Positions 48,204 to 57,874 of a DNA stretch of 64,000 bases are shown piece after piece. Origin of the DNA: JAPOKJ01 sp031421635 (GTDB lineage Bacteria > Pseudomonadota > Gammaproteobacteria > Burkholderiales > Burkholderiaceae_E); assembly GCA_031421635.1 (NCBI GenBank), contig JANOPA010000020.1, positions 23,301 through 87,300 on the forward strand. The letters are read 5' to 3'. Every line of letters starts with the position of its first letter. Positions within the stretch are counted from its first letter, which is position 1. The position numbers were made by a program, and so were the translations under genes. Below the pieces are notes generated by a model. That model was not told the origin of the DNA and ran no database searches. It was given only the letters and a program-made list of their open reading frames with translations.

Positions 48204-51064
48204 GCGAAACGCCTCGCTTCACCCATGCCGTAGAGATTGCTCACGCATCGACTGCAGATTTCCGGGTGTGCCGAATCGCTGCCCACGTCTGCACGGTAGT
48301 GCCAGCAGCGCTCACACTTTTTATGCGTACTGGCGCTTACCTTAAATTCGGCTCCACTTGTGTCTGAGGCGCTCGCCGGGTTCAAGCGTGCTTGCGAGGT
48401 GATGGAAACAAAGCGAAGGTCGTCGCCTAAGCTGGCGAGAAGCGCGTACAGATCGCCCGTAGCAGTGACGTCAAGCTCGGCTTGCAAGGAAGAGCCGACA
48501 ACCCCAGCCGCGCGCTGCTCTTCAATCTTTTTGAGCGCCTCGGCACGCCACTCCCGAACCGTGCGCCATTTGGCGAGGAGCGCGTCTCCATCCGCGACTT
48601 CCGGCAAGACATAGTAGGTTTGGCTAAAGATTGTCTCTTGGCTAGTCTTGAAAAGGCTTGGTGAGAACAACTCCCAGGCCTCTTCCGCGGTGAATGAGAG
48701 CACGGGTGCCATGGCGGTGAGTAAGCTGCGCGTAATGTGATAAACCGCCGTTTGTGCGCTACGCCGCGCCACCGACTTCTCGGCGGTGGTGTACAAGCGA
48801 TCTTTAAGAATGTCGAGGTAAAAAGCGCCTAGATCCTCGGCGCAAAAGGTTTGTAAGCTTGCCACCACCGGATGAAATTCAAACTTCGCGTAGCTCTCCA
48901 GGCAGTCTTTGGACCATTGTGCGGTATGAGCTAAGGCGTAGCGATCAATCTCGAACATTTGCGCGACGGCTACCGAGTCGCGAGCGGGATCAAAGTCTGA
49001 GATATTGGCGAGTAAGAAGCGCAGCGTATTGCGAATACGGCGATACACGTCCACCACGCGCTTCAGTATTTCGTCGGACAAACTGAGGTCGCCCGAGTAG
49101 TCCGTACTGGCGACCCAGAGGCGTAAAATTTCGGCTCCAAGCTGATTGGAAATAACATCGGGAGCGGTGCCGTTGCGCAAGGACTTAGACATCTTGCGAC
49201 CTTGACCGTCCACCACCCAACCGTGGGTGAGCAGTGCTTTATACGGTGGAACTCCGTTGAGCATGGAAGAGGTGAGCAGCGACGAATGGAACCAGCCGCG
49301 ATGTTGGTCGCTGCCTTCCAGGTACATGTCGGCGGGAAACGCTGAGTTCTCGGCATGAGAGCCGCGCAATACGGTCTGGTGAGTGGTGCCGGAGTCGAAC
49401 CAGACGTCGAGAGTATCTTTGTTCTTGACCCATCGCGCGCTCGACGCCTCATCGCTGGGCTCGCCAATGGCTTGCAATAGTTGAGCAATGCTTAAGGTTT
49501 GCCAAGCCTCGATGCCGCCCTTCTCGATATGCTGGGCAACGACCTCGATCAGTTCGGAGGTGCGTGGATGTAGCTCCGCTTTGTCCGCACTTAAGAGAAA
49601 GGCCATGGGCACGCCCCATTGCCTTTGCCGAGATAAAGTCCAGTCGGGTCGGTTGGCAATCATGCCGTACAGCCTGGCTTTGCCCCAAGCCGGATAAAAG
49701 GTTGTGGCTTCAATGCCTTCCAGCGCTGTTTGACGTAAGGACTTGCCGCCATCTTTCGGGGTGTTGTCCAGACTCGCAAACCACTGTGACGAGGCGCGAT
49801 AGATGATCGGCGTTTTATGACGCCAGCAATGCATATAACTATGCTCGAAATTTTGCGTTCTTAGTAAGTTCCCCTTGCCGCGAATATGTTCAACAATCTT
49901 GGGGTTGGCTTTCCAAATAAATTCACCGCCAAATTCGGGTAACTCCTTCACATATACGCCGGTACCCATTACTGGTTGCAAGACTTGATCGTCTTGCAGC
50001 CCATAGCGTTTGCAGGATAAGAAGTCTTCAATGCCGTAGGCAGGCGAGGAATGAACGACACCCGTACCGGTGTCGAGCGTGACGTAATCACCCAAATACA
50101 CCGGTGACAAACGATCATAGAAAGGATGTTGAAAGGCGATTAGCTCAAGCGCTTGGCCTTTGCATTCGGCGATGATTTTGCCTTCCAGGCCGTAGTCTTT
50201 CAGGCAGGCTTCAACTCTTTCCTTGGCAAAAATAAACAAACAGTCGGAACCTTGCCAGTGGCTTTGCACAAGTGCGTAGTCAAATTCCGGGTGCAAGTTC
50301 AGAGCTTGATTGGCGGGAAGAGTCCACGGAGTAGTGGTCCAGATGACGCAATAGCCGCGATCAAGGGGCAGCCGGTCTAAGCCGAACGCTTTGGCCAGCT
50401 TGGGCAGCTCACTTGGCGCAAAGGGAAATCCTACGTCCACTGACGGATCGGTTTTGTCAGCGTATTCAACCTCAGCTTCAGCCAGGGCGGAACCACAGTC
50501 GAAGCACCAGTTGACCGGCTTGAGTCCGCGATAAACATAGCCCCTTTCCAGAATGGTGCCGAGCGCCCTTAATTCATCGGCCTCATTACGAGGTGCCATG
50601 GTGAGATAGGGGTTATCCCATTGACCCAACACTCCCATGCGGATGAATTGTTCTTTTTGGCGCGCAATTTGTGCCGTGGCATAGGCGCGTGATTTAGCCT
50701 GTACTTCGGCAGCTGGCAAGCCTCGGCCATATTCTTTTTCGATATGAATCTCGATCGGCATGCCATGACAATCCCAACCAGGGATGTAGCGCGCGTCAAA
50801 GCCTGCCATTAATTTGGTTTTGACCACTAAGTCCTTGAGGATCTTGTTCACCGCATGGCCGTTATGGAGGTCGCCGTTGGCAAACGGTGGCCCATCATGC
50901 AATTGCCACAGTGGGCGGCCCGCAGCCGCGCTGCGAATGCGCTTGTAGACACCTTTATCTTGCCAAGCCTTGACCCATTTGGGTTCACGCTTAGGTAGGT
51001 CACCGCGCATCGGAAATGCGGTATCGGGCAGATTGAGTGTTGAGCGATAGGCAGATTCAGTCAT
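48200..51064 (-). CDS. ileS: isoleucyl-tRNA synthetase
   Basis: A 954-residue class Ia synthetase. The HIGH-like motif is in GDLHNGHA (about residue 70), KMSKS in GRKMSKSLRNG, and an editing domain lies between. The C-terminal zinc finger is CERCWHYRADVG ... ICSRCVSNL. Length is normal for the bacterial form. It is followed by lspA (overlap) and preceded by ribF (38 bases). Confidence 0.97.
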   Translation of the reverse strand: MTESAYRSTLNLPDTAFPMRGDLPKREPKWVKAWQDKGVYKRIRSAAAGRPLWQLHDGPPFANGDLHNGHAVNKILKDLVVKTKLMAGFDARYIPGWDCHGMPIEIHIEKEYGRGLPAAEVQAKSRAYATAQIARQKEQFIRMGVLGQWDNPYLTMAPRNEADELRALGTILERGYVYRGLKPVNWCFDCGSALAEAEVEYADKTDPSVDVGFPFAPSELPKLAKAFGLDRLPLDRGYCVIWTTTPWTLPANQALNLHPEFDYALVQSHWQGSDCLFIFAKERVEACLKDYGLEGKIIAECKGQALELIAFQHPFYDRLSPVYLGDYVTLDTGTGVVHSSPAYGIEDFLSCKRYGLQDDQVLQPVMGTGVYVKELPEFGGEFIWKANPKIVEHIRGKGNLLRTQNFEHSYMHCWRHKTPIIYRASSQWFASLDNTPKDGGKSLRQTALEGIEATTFYPAWGKARLYGMIANRPDWTLSRQRQWGVPMAFLLSADKAELHPRTSELIEVVAQHIEKGGIEAWQTLSIAQLLQAIGEPSDEASSARWVKNKDTLDVWFDSGTTHQTVLRGSHAENSAFPADMYLEGSDQHRGWFHSSLLTSSMLNGVPPYKALLTHGWVVDGQGRKMSKSLRNGTAPDVISNQLGAEILRLWVASTDYSGDLSLSDEILKRVVDVYRRIRNTLRFLLANISDFDPARDSVAVAQMFEIDRYALAHTAQWSKDCLESYAKFEFHPVVASLQTFCAEDLGAFYLDILKDRLYTTAEKSVARRSAQTAVYHITRSLLTAMAPVLSFTAEEAWELFSPSLFKTSQETIFSQTYYVLPEVADGDALLAKWRTVREWRAEALKKIEEQRAAGVVGSSLQAELDVTATGDLYALLASLGDDLRFVSITSQARLNPASASDTSGAEFKVSASTHKKCERCWHYRADVGSDSAHPEICSRCVSNLYGMGEARRFA

Positions 51065-51102
51065 TACTTTGAAACACTAGTGGCTGGTTGAGAGTCAAAT
51101 TG

Positions 51103-52062
51103 CTAGGGATTGAAGTAGGCGCGCGCGGCGTCCGCATCTTTTTGAATTTGAGCGGTTAAGAGCTCAAGGCTGGTGTAGTTTTCCTCGTCACGAAGCTTAT
51201 GCAGAAATTCTACTCGGACCAGTTTGCCATAGGCCTCACCCTGATAGTCCAAAACGTGAACTTCAAGAAGTGGTTTGCCCTCATTTTCCACCGCCGGACG
51301 AGTGCCAAGACTGGCTACGGCTTGAAGGGGATGGTCGTCCGTACCGGGCTCATTGAGTCCGAAAACCTTCACGACAAAAATACCTCTCAGGGCCGGTCGC
51401 AGGCTCGGAACCTTTAAATTAAGAGTAGGGAAGCCTAAGGTGCGACCTAGCTTTTTACCGTGAATCACGTGGCCGGTCATGCAGTACTTTCGACCGAGCA
51501 AATTCTCGGCGAGATCAAAATTGGCGTCGCTTAAAGCCTGCCGAACCAAGGAGCTTGAGACTCGCTGCGATGACGGTTGGAACAGGACGCTATCCATGCG
51601 TTCAAGGCTGAAGGCGTCTTGGTCCGCATAGCGTTGCAACATTGAGAAGTCGCCTGCGCGCTTGGCCCCAAAGCGAAAATCATCGCCGATCAAGAGATGC
51701 CGGGTTTGCAATCCCTCGATCAAGACCTCCTCGATAAAACGCTCCGGCGCTTGAGCGGCCATGGATTCGTTGAAGTGGGCGATACAGACGCGATCTACGC
51801 CATATGCGGCCATAGCGTCAATTTTGTCGCGCTCTCCGTAAATTCGGGCGGGCGCCTGCATTTCCGGTCTCAGAGTGGCAAAAAACTCCCGAGGGTGTGG
51901 CTCGAAAGTCAGCACGCAGCAGGGCAAACCTCGAGCCTGTGCGCCGATTTTGAGCCGCTTGAGCATGGCCTGATGGCCCAGATGGACGCCGTCGAAATTG
52001 CCAATGCTCAGTGCACAGCTACGACGTGACTCTTGGGGCGGGATTCGCCGAAAAACCTCCAT
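51103..52062 (-). CDS. ribF: bifunctional riboflavin kinase/FAD synthetase
   Basis: A 319-residue enzyme making FMN and FAD. The nucleotidyltransferase motif GNFDGVHLGHQ is near the N-terminus; the riboflavin kinase domain has HGKKLGRTLGFPTLNL and ends in the family C-terminus. It is first in the ribF-ileS-lspA-coaBC-dut operon and divergent from purN. Confidence 0.96.
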   Translation of the reverse strand: MEVFRRIPPQESRRSCALSIGNFDGVHLGHQAMLKRLKIGAQARGLPCCVLTFEPHPREFFATLRPEMQAPARIYGERDKIDAMAAYGVDRVCIAHFNESMAAQAPERFIEEVLIEGLQTRHLLIGDDFRFGAKRAGDFSMLQRYADQDAFSLERMDSVLFQPSSQRVSSSLVRQALSDANFDLAENLLGRKYCMTGHVIHGKKLGRTLGFPTLNLKVPSLRPALRGIFVVKVFGLNEPGTDDHPLQAVASLGTRPAVENEGKPLLEVHVLDYQGEAYGKLVRVEFLHKLRDEENYTSLELLTAQIQKDADAARAYFNP

Positions 52063-52192
52063 CTTGGATCGTATGCTTTCGCTGAAGGAACAGTCTTCTA
52101 GTGGTGGATTGAAAGGAGTTGATGCGTAAATAGAGGCTCAACTCTGCAAAGCCCATCATTATAGAGGGAAGGGTGCTGTAAACTTCGGGTCT

Positions 52193-52807
52193 ATGCAACG
52201 TTTGGTCGTTTTGATTTCTGGTGGAGGTAGCAATATGCTCGCCTTGGCCCAAGCTTGCCAGAAAGAGGCCTGGCCCGCGAAAATAGTCGCCGTCGTATCA
52301 AACCGTTTTGACGCAGGTGGTTTGGCGAAGGCACAGGCCCTAGAGTTGGCCACGCATGTTTTGTCTCCCGAACAGGGTGAGCAACGTGCAACCTACGATC
52401 AAAGGCTCGGCGATCTTATCCAAGCCCAACAGCCCGATTGGCTGATTTTGGCAGGCTTCATGCGAATTTTAAGCGCCGAATTTGTCGCTCGCTTTTCAGG
52501 AAAAATTATTAATATTCATCCCTCTTTGCTGCCAGCGTTTCCCGGTCTGCACACCCATCGACGTGCCCTGGAAGCTAAGGTCGCGCGCCACGGCGCCACC
52601 GTGCATTTTGTGATCCCTGAGCTTGATGCTGGGCCGATCATCGCTCAAGCGGAGCTTAAGGTCCTGCCTGAGGATAGCGAATCCAGTTTGGCCGCTCGTG
52701 TTTTGAAATTGGAACATGAGCTCTATCCCAAAGCCCTGCGTATGTTGCTTGGCGGAAATGCAACTTTTAATGCCCCGGTTTCATCGTCCAAAAGGACCGC
52801 TTTGTGA
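52193..52807 (+). CDS. purN: phosphoribosylglycinamide formyltransferase
   Basis: A 204-residue GAR transformylase of purine synthesis. The N-terminus VVLISGGGSNMLAL, the catalytic region INIHPSLLPAFPGLHTH (His and neighbouring Asn) and VHFVIPELDAGPII with the catalytic Asp are complete. Its stop overlaps the next gene's start. Confidence 0.96.
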   Translation: MQRLVVLISGGGSNMLALAQACQKEAWPAKIVAVVSNRFDAGGLAKAQALELATHVLSPEQGEQRATYDQRLGDLIQAQQPDWLILAGFMRILSAEFVARFSGKIINIHPSLLPAFPGLHTHRRALEAKVARHGATVHFVIPELDAGPIIAQAELKVLPEDSESSLAARVLKLEHELYPKALRMLLGGNATFNAPVSSSKRTAL

Positions 52808-54357
52808 GTAAGCTAGACGATAAGCCCCCTCAAAAATCAGGCTCCGTAAGCGTTGCGGCTCGTTCGCCTTTGCGGCGTGCTTTTGATCGCCCAGCGACAC
52901 CGCGCCCGGCCGCACAAACGAAGCGTATCGCCGCTAAGTCAGCGAAAAAAGGCAAATCGAGCGCTGAAGGTGGACTTGCTTCTCAGCAGTATTCTTCGGC
53001 GCCAACCACTGACTTGATTGCTCGACCTAAAATTCATTCGACCTCGGAAAATCCGATGCCGCGTGCACCACGCTGGAATTCCGATACTCCCCGAACACCG
53101 CAGGTCTCTGGCGCCAGTCGTCTGGAGAAATCCTTAGTTGATTTGTTGGCCGAGATTTTGCGTTTCGAGCAAGCGGCGGATCGTAGTTTGAGCGTTTATT
53201 TCAAGACCAACTCTGGATGGGGGCCGCGCGAAAGAGGGACCTTGGCAGATGCAACCTTTGACGTCTTACGTAACCTCTCGCTTTACAAGCAATGGGCGAC
53301 CACCTTGGAACCGGGTGGAGAGCTGCGCCGCATGGCGATACTTGGTTTGCGCGTGACCGATTGGCTACCACGCTTAAGCGAAGTTGAAACCCGGTGGCTT
53401 GAGCGAGTAGCGAGTTCTGATGTTGCTGAATTGCCCTTACAGGTGCAGGCGAGCCAACCGGATTGGATATTTGGACGCCTTTCGGCCCAGGCCGAAAAAG
53501 TCGCCAACTTGGACTTGCCTGGCTTGCTTTCCGCCTTGCTCAAGCCTGCGTCCTTTGATATTCGCGTCAACACCTCCAAGACCGATCGTCACTCTCTCAT
53601 TTCAACCTTAGCACTTCAAGGTATCCAAACCTCCGAAGTGGTGGATATTGAAACTGCGCTCGAAATAGAAGGCCACCCCTCGCTCGAGCGGAGTGAAGCT
53701 TTCCGCCTCGGCCTGTTTGAAGTTCAAGATCGAGGCTCGCAATTGCTGACCCAATTGTGCGCACCCAAGAGAGGCCAGACCGTCATTGATTTTTGTGCCG
53801 GCGCAGGAGGTAAAACCCTGGCGATGGCCGATCAAATGCGAAGCACGGGGCAAGTTTACGCTTGCGACACTTCCAAAATTCGCTTAGCTCGCCTCAAACC
53901 TCGCCTGGCACGATCTGGAGTCAGTAATGTTCAAAGTTTTGCCATCGATAGCGAAACTGACCCCAAGCTTAAGCGCATGCATGGCAAGGCAGACCTGGTC
54001 TTGGTCGATGCGCCGTGTTCTGGAACAGGCACTTTACGCCGCAATCCAGACCTAAAGTGGCGTGGATCCAACGAAGCTTTGGCCCGCCTTCAAACCCTAC
54101 AGGGCAAGATTTTGCAATCGGCCAGTCAATTGGTGAAGCCGGGCGGCGCTCTGGTGTATGCGACTTGCAGCATGTTGAATGACGAAAATATCGCTATCGC
54201 TGAACGATTTGAGAGCTTAAACCCTGGTTTTGTACGCTCTCCAGCCTCGGAATGGATCCCAAGTCAGTTTTGTGAGGGTGATTTTCTACGACTATGGCCC
54301 CATATACATGGGAGCGACGGGTTTTTCGGGGCGAAATGGGTTCGGACTAAAGCATAA
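52804..54357 (+). CDS. RsmB/NOP-family SAM-dependent RNA (cytosine-5) methyltransferase
   Basis: A 517-residue rRNA methyltransferase. The first 100 residues are a Lys/Arg/Ser/Pro-rich disordered extension. The SAM motif VIDFCAGAGGKTLAMAD, the proline-cysteine site VDAPCSGTGTLRRNP and the second catalytic cysteine in YATCSMLNDEN mark an m5C methyltransferase. It is longer than E. coli RsmB only through this basic head. The start overlaps purN by four bases. Confidence 0.9.
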   Translation: MSKLDDKPPQKSGSVSVAARSPLRRAFDRPATPRPAAQTKRIAAKSAKKGKSSAEGGLASQQYSSAPTTDLIARPKIHSTSENPMPRAPRWNSDTPRTPQVSGASRLEKSLVDLLAEILRFEQAADRSLSVYFKTNSGWGPRERGTLADATFDVLRNLSLYKQWATTLEPGGELRRMAILGLRVTDWLPRLSEVETRWLERVASSDVAELPLQVQASQPDWIFGRLSAQAEKVANLDLPGLLSALLKPASFDIRVNTSKTDRHSLISTLALQGIQTSEVVDIETALEIEGHPSLERSEAFRLGLFEVQDRGSQLLTQLCAPKRGQTVIDFCAGAGGKTLAMADQMRSTGQVYACDTSKIRLARLKPRLARSGVSNVQSFAIDSETDPKLKRMHGKADLVLVDAPCSGTGTLRRNPDLKWRGSNEALARLQTLQGKILQSASQLVKPGGALVYATCSMLNDENIAIAERFESLNPGFVRSPASEWIPSQFCEGDFLRLWPHIHGSDGFFGAKWVRTKA

Positions 54358-54496
54358 ATCGTTCTATCCCCGCCTCGTAATGTTGACACTACTCATTGCG
54401 GGCCGGGAAACGACAGAGTAAAGTCCGTCCTGCGAAAGTTCTCACAAGTTGACGCATGGTGGGAAATGACTGTTTGCATATTACCGAATGCTGGCG

Positions 54497-54545
54497 CCTG
54501 AAGGCGTGTGCGTGAGGTCTTGTCCCTGAAGGCTTGTGCCTGAGG
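54497..54545. repeat. imperfect direct repeat
   Basis: CCTGAAGGC followed by TGTGC and TGAGG occurs at 54497-54517 and, with two mismatches, at 54525-54545 (period 28 bases), in the 244-base gap before the desaturase gene. No function is apparent. Confidence 0.55.
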
Positions 54546-54601
54546 CGTGCGGTTCTTAATATTATTTGTTTTGCATTTTTGTTTTTGCGGAGAACATTTA
54601 C

Positions 54602-55816
54602 TTGTTTACTTCTGACTTTGCGAATCTGGCCCTGAACTTCCTAGACAAAGGTCTTCTGAATGCCACTTGGTGGCAGATCACTTTATACACCCTGGCGGCA
54701 ACCCATTTGACCATTGCCGGCGTCACGTTATATCTGCATCGCAGCATGGCTCACCGAGCGGTGGATTTTCACCCCGTCATTTCCCATATTTTTCGCATGT
54801 GGTTGTGGCTGAGTACGGGCATGATCACACGTGACTGGATGAGCATTCATCGTAAGCATCATGCCAAATGCGAAACCGAGGAAGATCCTCATAGCCCAGT
54901 GACACGAGGCTTGAAAAAGGTCTTGTTGGAAGGCTCGGAAATGTACCGTGAAGAGGCCAAGAATGAGGACACAAAACTCAAGTACGGAACCGGTGCGCCG
55001 AACGATTGGATCGAACGCAATCTCTACACTCCATATTCCTACGTCGGTGTGTACGTCACTTTGACGGCTTGCGTACTGATGTTTGGCGTTATTGGCCTGA
55101 CTGTGTTCGCAATCCAAATGCTGTGGATTCCTATTTTTGCCGCTGGTGTGATTAATGGTCTTGGTCATGCGATGGGTTATCGCAATTTTGAGAGTCCGGA
55201 CGCGAGCAGGAACCTCCTGCCCTGGGGCTGGTTAGTGGGTGGCGAAGAGCTCCATAACAATCATCACTCCTACGCGACCTCGGCCAAGTTCTCGGTGAAG
55301 TGGTATGAGTTTGATGCCGGGTGGATGTATATCCGTATCTTGTCATTTTTTAATCTGGCGACGGTGCGGCGCTTGGCCCCAGTGCCTAAGTTTGTTGTTG
55401 CCAAAACGAGAGTGGATGCTGAAACCCTGCAAGCAGTTATCCAGCATCGCTACGACCTGATGGCTGCTTACGCTAACTCATTGCGAAAAACCTGTACCGA
55501 TGAGTCTAATCGCTTGAAGAGTATGAAGCGTCCAGAGTTTGCGGCGGTCAAGGCCGCCAAGGCTTGGTTGCACCTCGATCATGAAGCCTTGAGGCCGCAG
55601 GAAAGGGCGACCTTCATTCAAGCCTTAGCCGCTAGCGATACCCTGCGCCGAGTGGTCGAAATGCGTAAGGAGTTGAGTGATGTCTGGGAGCGTTCCAGCT
55701 TGAGCAAAGAGCAATTGCTAGAACATCTCCAGCAGTGGTGTCACAAGGCTGAGGCCAGTGGCATTCGTGCTTTGGAAGAGATGGCGCTAAGAATGCGTCG
55801 CTATGCACCGGCCTAA
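54602..55816 (+). CDS. acyl-CoA desaturase-type fatty acid desaturase
   Basis: A 404-residue membrane di-iron desaturase. I start at TTG 54602, with CGGAG upstream and the family-like start FTSDFANLALNFL; the longer frame from 54566 is less good. The three histidine boxes are HRSMAHR, HRKHH and HNNHH, and hydrophobic stretches flank them. A C-terminal extension of over 100 mostly helical residues follows the desaturase core. It introduces double bonds in membrane fatty acids at the inner membrane; the acyl substrate is not determined. Confidence 0.92.
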   Translation: MFTSDFANLALNFLDKGLLNATWWQITLYTLAATHLTIAGVTLYLHRSMAHRAVDFHPVISHIFRMWLWLSTGMITRDWMSIHRKHHAKCETEEDPHSPVTRGLKKVLLEGSEMYREEAKNEDTKLKYGTGAPNDWIERNLYTPYSYVGVYVTLTACVLMFGVIGLTVFAIQMLWIPIFAAGVINGLGHAMGYRNFESPDASRNLLPWGWLVGGEELHNNHHSYATSAKFSVKWYEFDAGWMYIRILSFFNLATVRRLAPVPKFVVAKTRVDAETLQAVIQHRYDLMAAYANSLRKTCTDESNRLKSMKRPEFAAVKAAKAWLHLDHEALRPQERATFIQALAASDTLRRVVEMRKELSDVWERSSLSKEQLLEHLQQWCHKAEASGIRALEEMALRMRRYAPA

Positions 55817-55874
55817 AGGCTGGCTGAAGGCTGCGCCTTACAAGTCTGCTTAACGAAGTAAACTGCCAAACAAA

Positions 55875-55906
55875 GTGCACTGACTAACTAGTGCACTGAC
55901 TAACTA
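55875..55906. repeat. tandem repeat of 16 bases
   Basis: GTGCACTGACTAACTA is present twice without spacing (55875-55890, 55891-55906), followed by a degenerate third copy. It lies in the gap between the desaturase and rpmG. Confidence 0.8.
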
Positions 55907-55970
55907 ATGCGCTGCCTTACAAATTGCGCCAACTAGCGACTGTCTTACTTAGCGCATTAAAAAAGACATA

Positions 55971-55998
55971 AAAAAAGCGACCTTCAGGTCGTTTTTTT
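55971..55998. terminator. bidirectional terminator between desaturase and rpmG
   Basis: A hairpin with CGACC / GGTCG core and A/T flanks, loop TTCA, with at least seven T on each strand. It separates convergent transcripts. Confidence 0.88.
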
Positions 55999-56058
55999 TA
56001 TGGGCAAGAAGCCTCTTGAAAGATAAGCCTCGTACCTGACTGGAATCTAAGACCGCAA

Positions 56059-56214
56059 TTACTTGATCTTAGTTTCTTTGTAAATCACATGCTTGCGAAC
56101 CACTGGATCAAACTTTTTGATCTCAAGCTTCTCTGGCTTGGTGCGCTTGTTTTTCGTGGTTGTATAAAAGTGGCCGGTGCCGGCACTGGACTCAAGCTTG
56201 ATTTTGTCACGCAT
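56059..56214 (-). CDS. rpmG: 50S ribosomal protein L33
   Basis: A 51-residue protein, MRDKIKLESSAGTGHFYTTT at the start and KHVIYKETKIK at the end, the L33 pattern of the zinc-free type (no CxxC). It is too short for ordinary gene calling thresholds but complete, with a start ATG at 56214. It follows rpmB on the same strand, the common L28-L33 pair. Confidence 0.96.
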   Translation of the reverse strand: MRDKIKLESSAGTGHFYTTTKNKRTKPEKLEIKKFDPVVRKHVIYKETKIK

Positions 56215-56300
56215 GATGAATTCCTAAAAGATTAGATCGCTCAGCTTGCGGCTAAAAGCTAGCCCAAGGCGAGATAAGGAGCAGATTTGGACTTGGTCGA

Positions 56301-56537
56301 TTAGACCGACGAGCCGCGCGCACGTACATCAACTAAAACGGCATCAATGCCGTTCTTGTCAATGAGGCGCAAGCCCGCGTTGGTCAAGCGAAGGCGAACC
56401 CAACGGTTCTCTGTTTCGACCCAAAATTTGCGATACTGCAAATTAGGCATGAAACGACGCTTGGTCCTGTTGTTGGCGTGGGAAACGTTATTCCCGACCA
56501 TTGGGGCCTTACCGGTGACTTGACATACGCGTGCCAT
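56301..56537 (-). CDS. rpmB: 50S ribosomal protein L28
   Basis: A 78-residue L28: MARVCQVTGKAPMVGNNVSH is the family start, and RRFMPNLQYRKFWVE follows. It is upstream of rpmG by 86 bases. Normal in length. Confidence 0.97.
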   Translation of the reverse strand: MARVCQVTGKAPMVGNNVSHANNRTKRRFMPNLQYRKFWVETENRWVRLRLTNAGLRLIDKNGIDAVLVDVRARGSSV

Positions 56538-56659
56538 GATGAATCCTATTCTGCTGCTTAATAAATTCTGGAAATTAGCTTGCTTAAGCGATCCTTAATG
56601 CAGGCCAAAGTAATGAATGAGTAATGAGTTGTCGCTGAAGATTTCAGCAAAGCCTTGAA

Positions 56660-57340
56660 TTATATAGCAAAACAACCTCTTCGAGCAAGCGAAGTGCACA
56701 CTGGACCTGCAACGATCAGGTGATCCAAGACCTCCACACCAATGCTTGCGAGGGATTTTCTTAGATTTTCGGTGAGAAGCTCATCGGCCCGGCTGGGCTC
56801 AGCGGCTCCGGAGGGGTGATTGTGCGCGAAAATCACTGCACTGGCGTTTAAATCCAGGCAGCGACGCAAAACTTCACGGGGGTAGACGGCCGTTTGGTTC
56901 ACGGTTCCCCGGAAAAGCTCTTCGCAAACGATTAAGCGGTGGCTTGCGTCCATAAAAAGTGCCACAAACACTTCAAAGGGGTAAAAACGCAACCATTGGC
57001 GCAAATAGGCCTCAGCCACTTCAGGGCGATTCATGAGCGGAGTGTCCTTGAGCGGCTCCAAACCGGCGCGGGCTGCTAGCTCGAGGGCCGCCTGTAAGCC
57101 CGCCCACTTCGCAAGGCCTAACCCAGCGACTTTTCCAGCTTTCGCAAAACTGGCACTCATGAGTGCTCCAAGCGATCCGAACTCCGTCAAAAGTTGTCGG
57201 GCGAGGTCTAGGGCGCTTTGACCTCGGGTACCTGTTCGTAAAAAAATAGCTAACAACTCGGCGTCCGAAAGCGCTTTGGCCCCTTGAGCCAGGAGCCGCT
57301 CACGGGGGCGTTCGGCCATTGGCCAATCAGTAATTCTCAT
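56660..57340 (-). CDS. radC: RadC-family JAB-domain protein
   Basis: A 226-residue RadC/YicR protein. It has a helical N-terminal HhH-like part and the JAB metal site FAHNHPSGAAEPSRAD. The name DNA repair protein is historical; the function is unknown. It is divergent from the FKBP gene and upstream of rpmB on the same strand, the usual Proteobacteria arrangement. Confidence 0.93.
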   Translation of the reverse strand: MRITDWPMAERPRERLLAQGAKALSDAELLAIFLRTGTRGQSALDLARQLLTEFGSLGALMSASFAKAGKVAGLGLAKWAGLQAALELAARAGLEPLKDTPLMNRPEVAEAYLRQWLRFYPFEVFVALFMDASHRLIVCEELFRGTVNQTAVYPREVLRRCLDLNASAVIFAHNHPSGAAEPSRADELLTENLRKSLASIGVEVLDHLIVAGPVCTSLARRGCFAI

Positions 57341-57430
57341 GTTTGCACTCTATGTAAGCCGTTCCGTACAATAGGGGGCTTCCCAAACCATTTTCCTGAA
57401 CGCATCAGTGCGCTCTCCTTGAGTATATTT

Positions 57431-57874
57431 ATGACTGCCACTGTTGGCCCTGAATCCCATCTCACCTTGCATTACCGCTTGTCGCTTGGCGATGGAGATG
57501 AGGATGTCATGAATACCTTCAAAGCGCGACCCGCGACACTCCAATTAGGCATAGGCCAATTGGCCGAATTTTTGGAAAAGCGTCTGATCGGTCTGACTGA
57601 AGGTGTGCATGTGGTTTATGAGCTCGCCCCGGAGGAAGCCTTCGGGGTCCGTAACCCTGAGTTGATTCAACGTGTTTCTAGAGAAATGCTGAATGCCAAT
57701 AGCGATGAAAAGAATTTTGAACCAGGCGACCTTGTCGATTTCCCCTCGCCTGATGGCGGCCGATTCGCCGGAGTCCTGAAGGAAATCGACGCTCGAGGCG
57801 CCGTGTTCGACTTTAATCATCCTCTCGCAGGCCGCGCCCTGCGCTTCGAGATAAAACTGCTTGGAGTGTTGTAA
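57431..57874 (+). CDS. FKBP-type peptidyl-prolyl isomerase (SlpA-like)
   Basis: A 147-residue FKBP-type protein: HYRLSLGDGDEDVMNTF and LQLGIGQLAEFLEKRLIGL match SlpA/FkpB, with the insert-in-flap domain after EEAFGVRNPELIQ. I start at ATG 57431; the upstream extension overlaps radC. It is cytoplasmic, with no signal peptide. Its stop is immediately followed by ispH, the usual fkpB-ispH pair. Confidence 0.92.
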   Translation: MTATVGPESHLTLHYRLSLGDGDEDVMNTFKARPATLQLGIGQLAEFLEKRLIGLTEGVHVVYELAPEEAFGVRNPELIQRVSREMLNANSDEKNFEPGDLVDFPSPDGGRFAGVLKEIDARGAVFDFNHPLAGRALRFEIKLLGVL

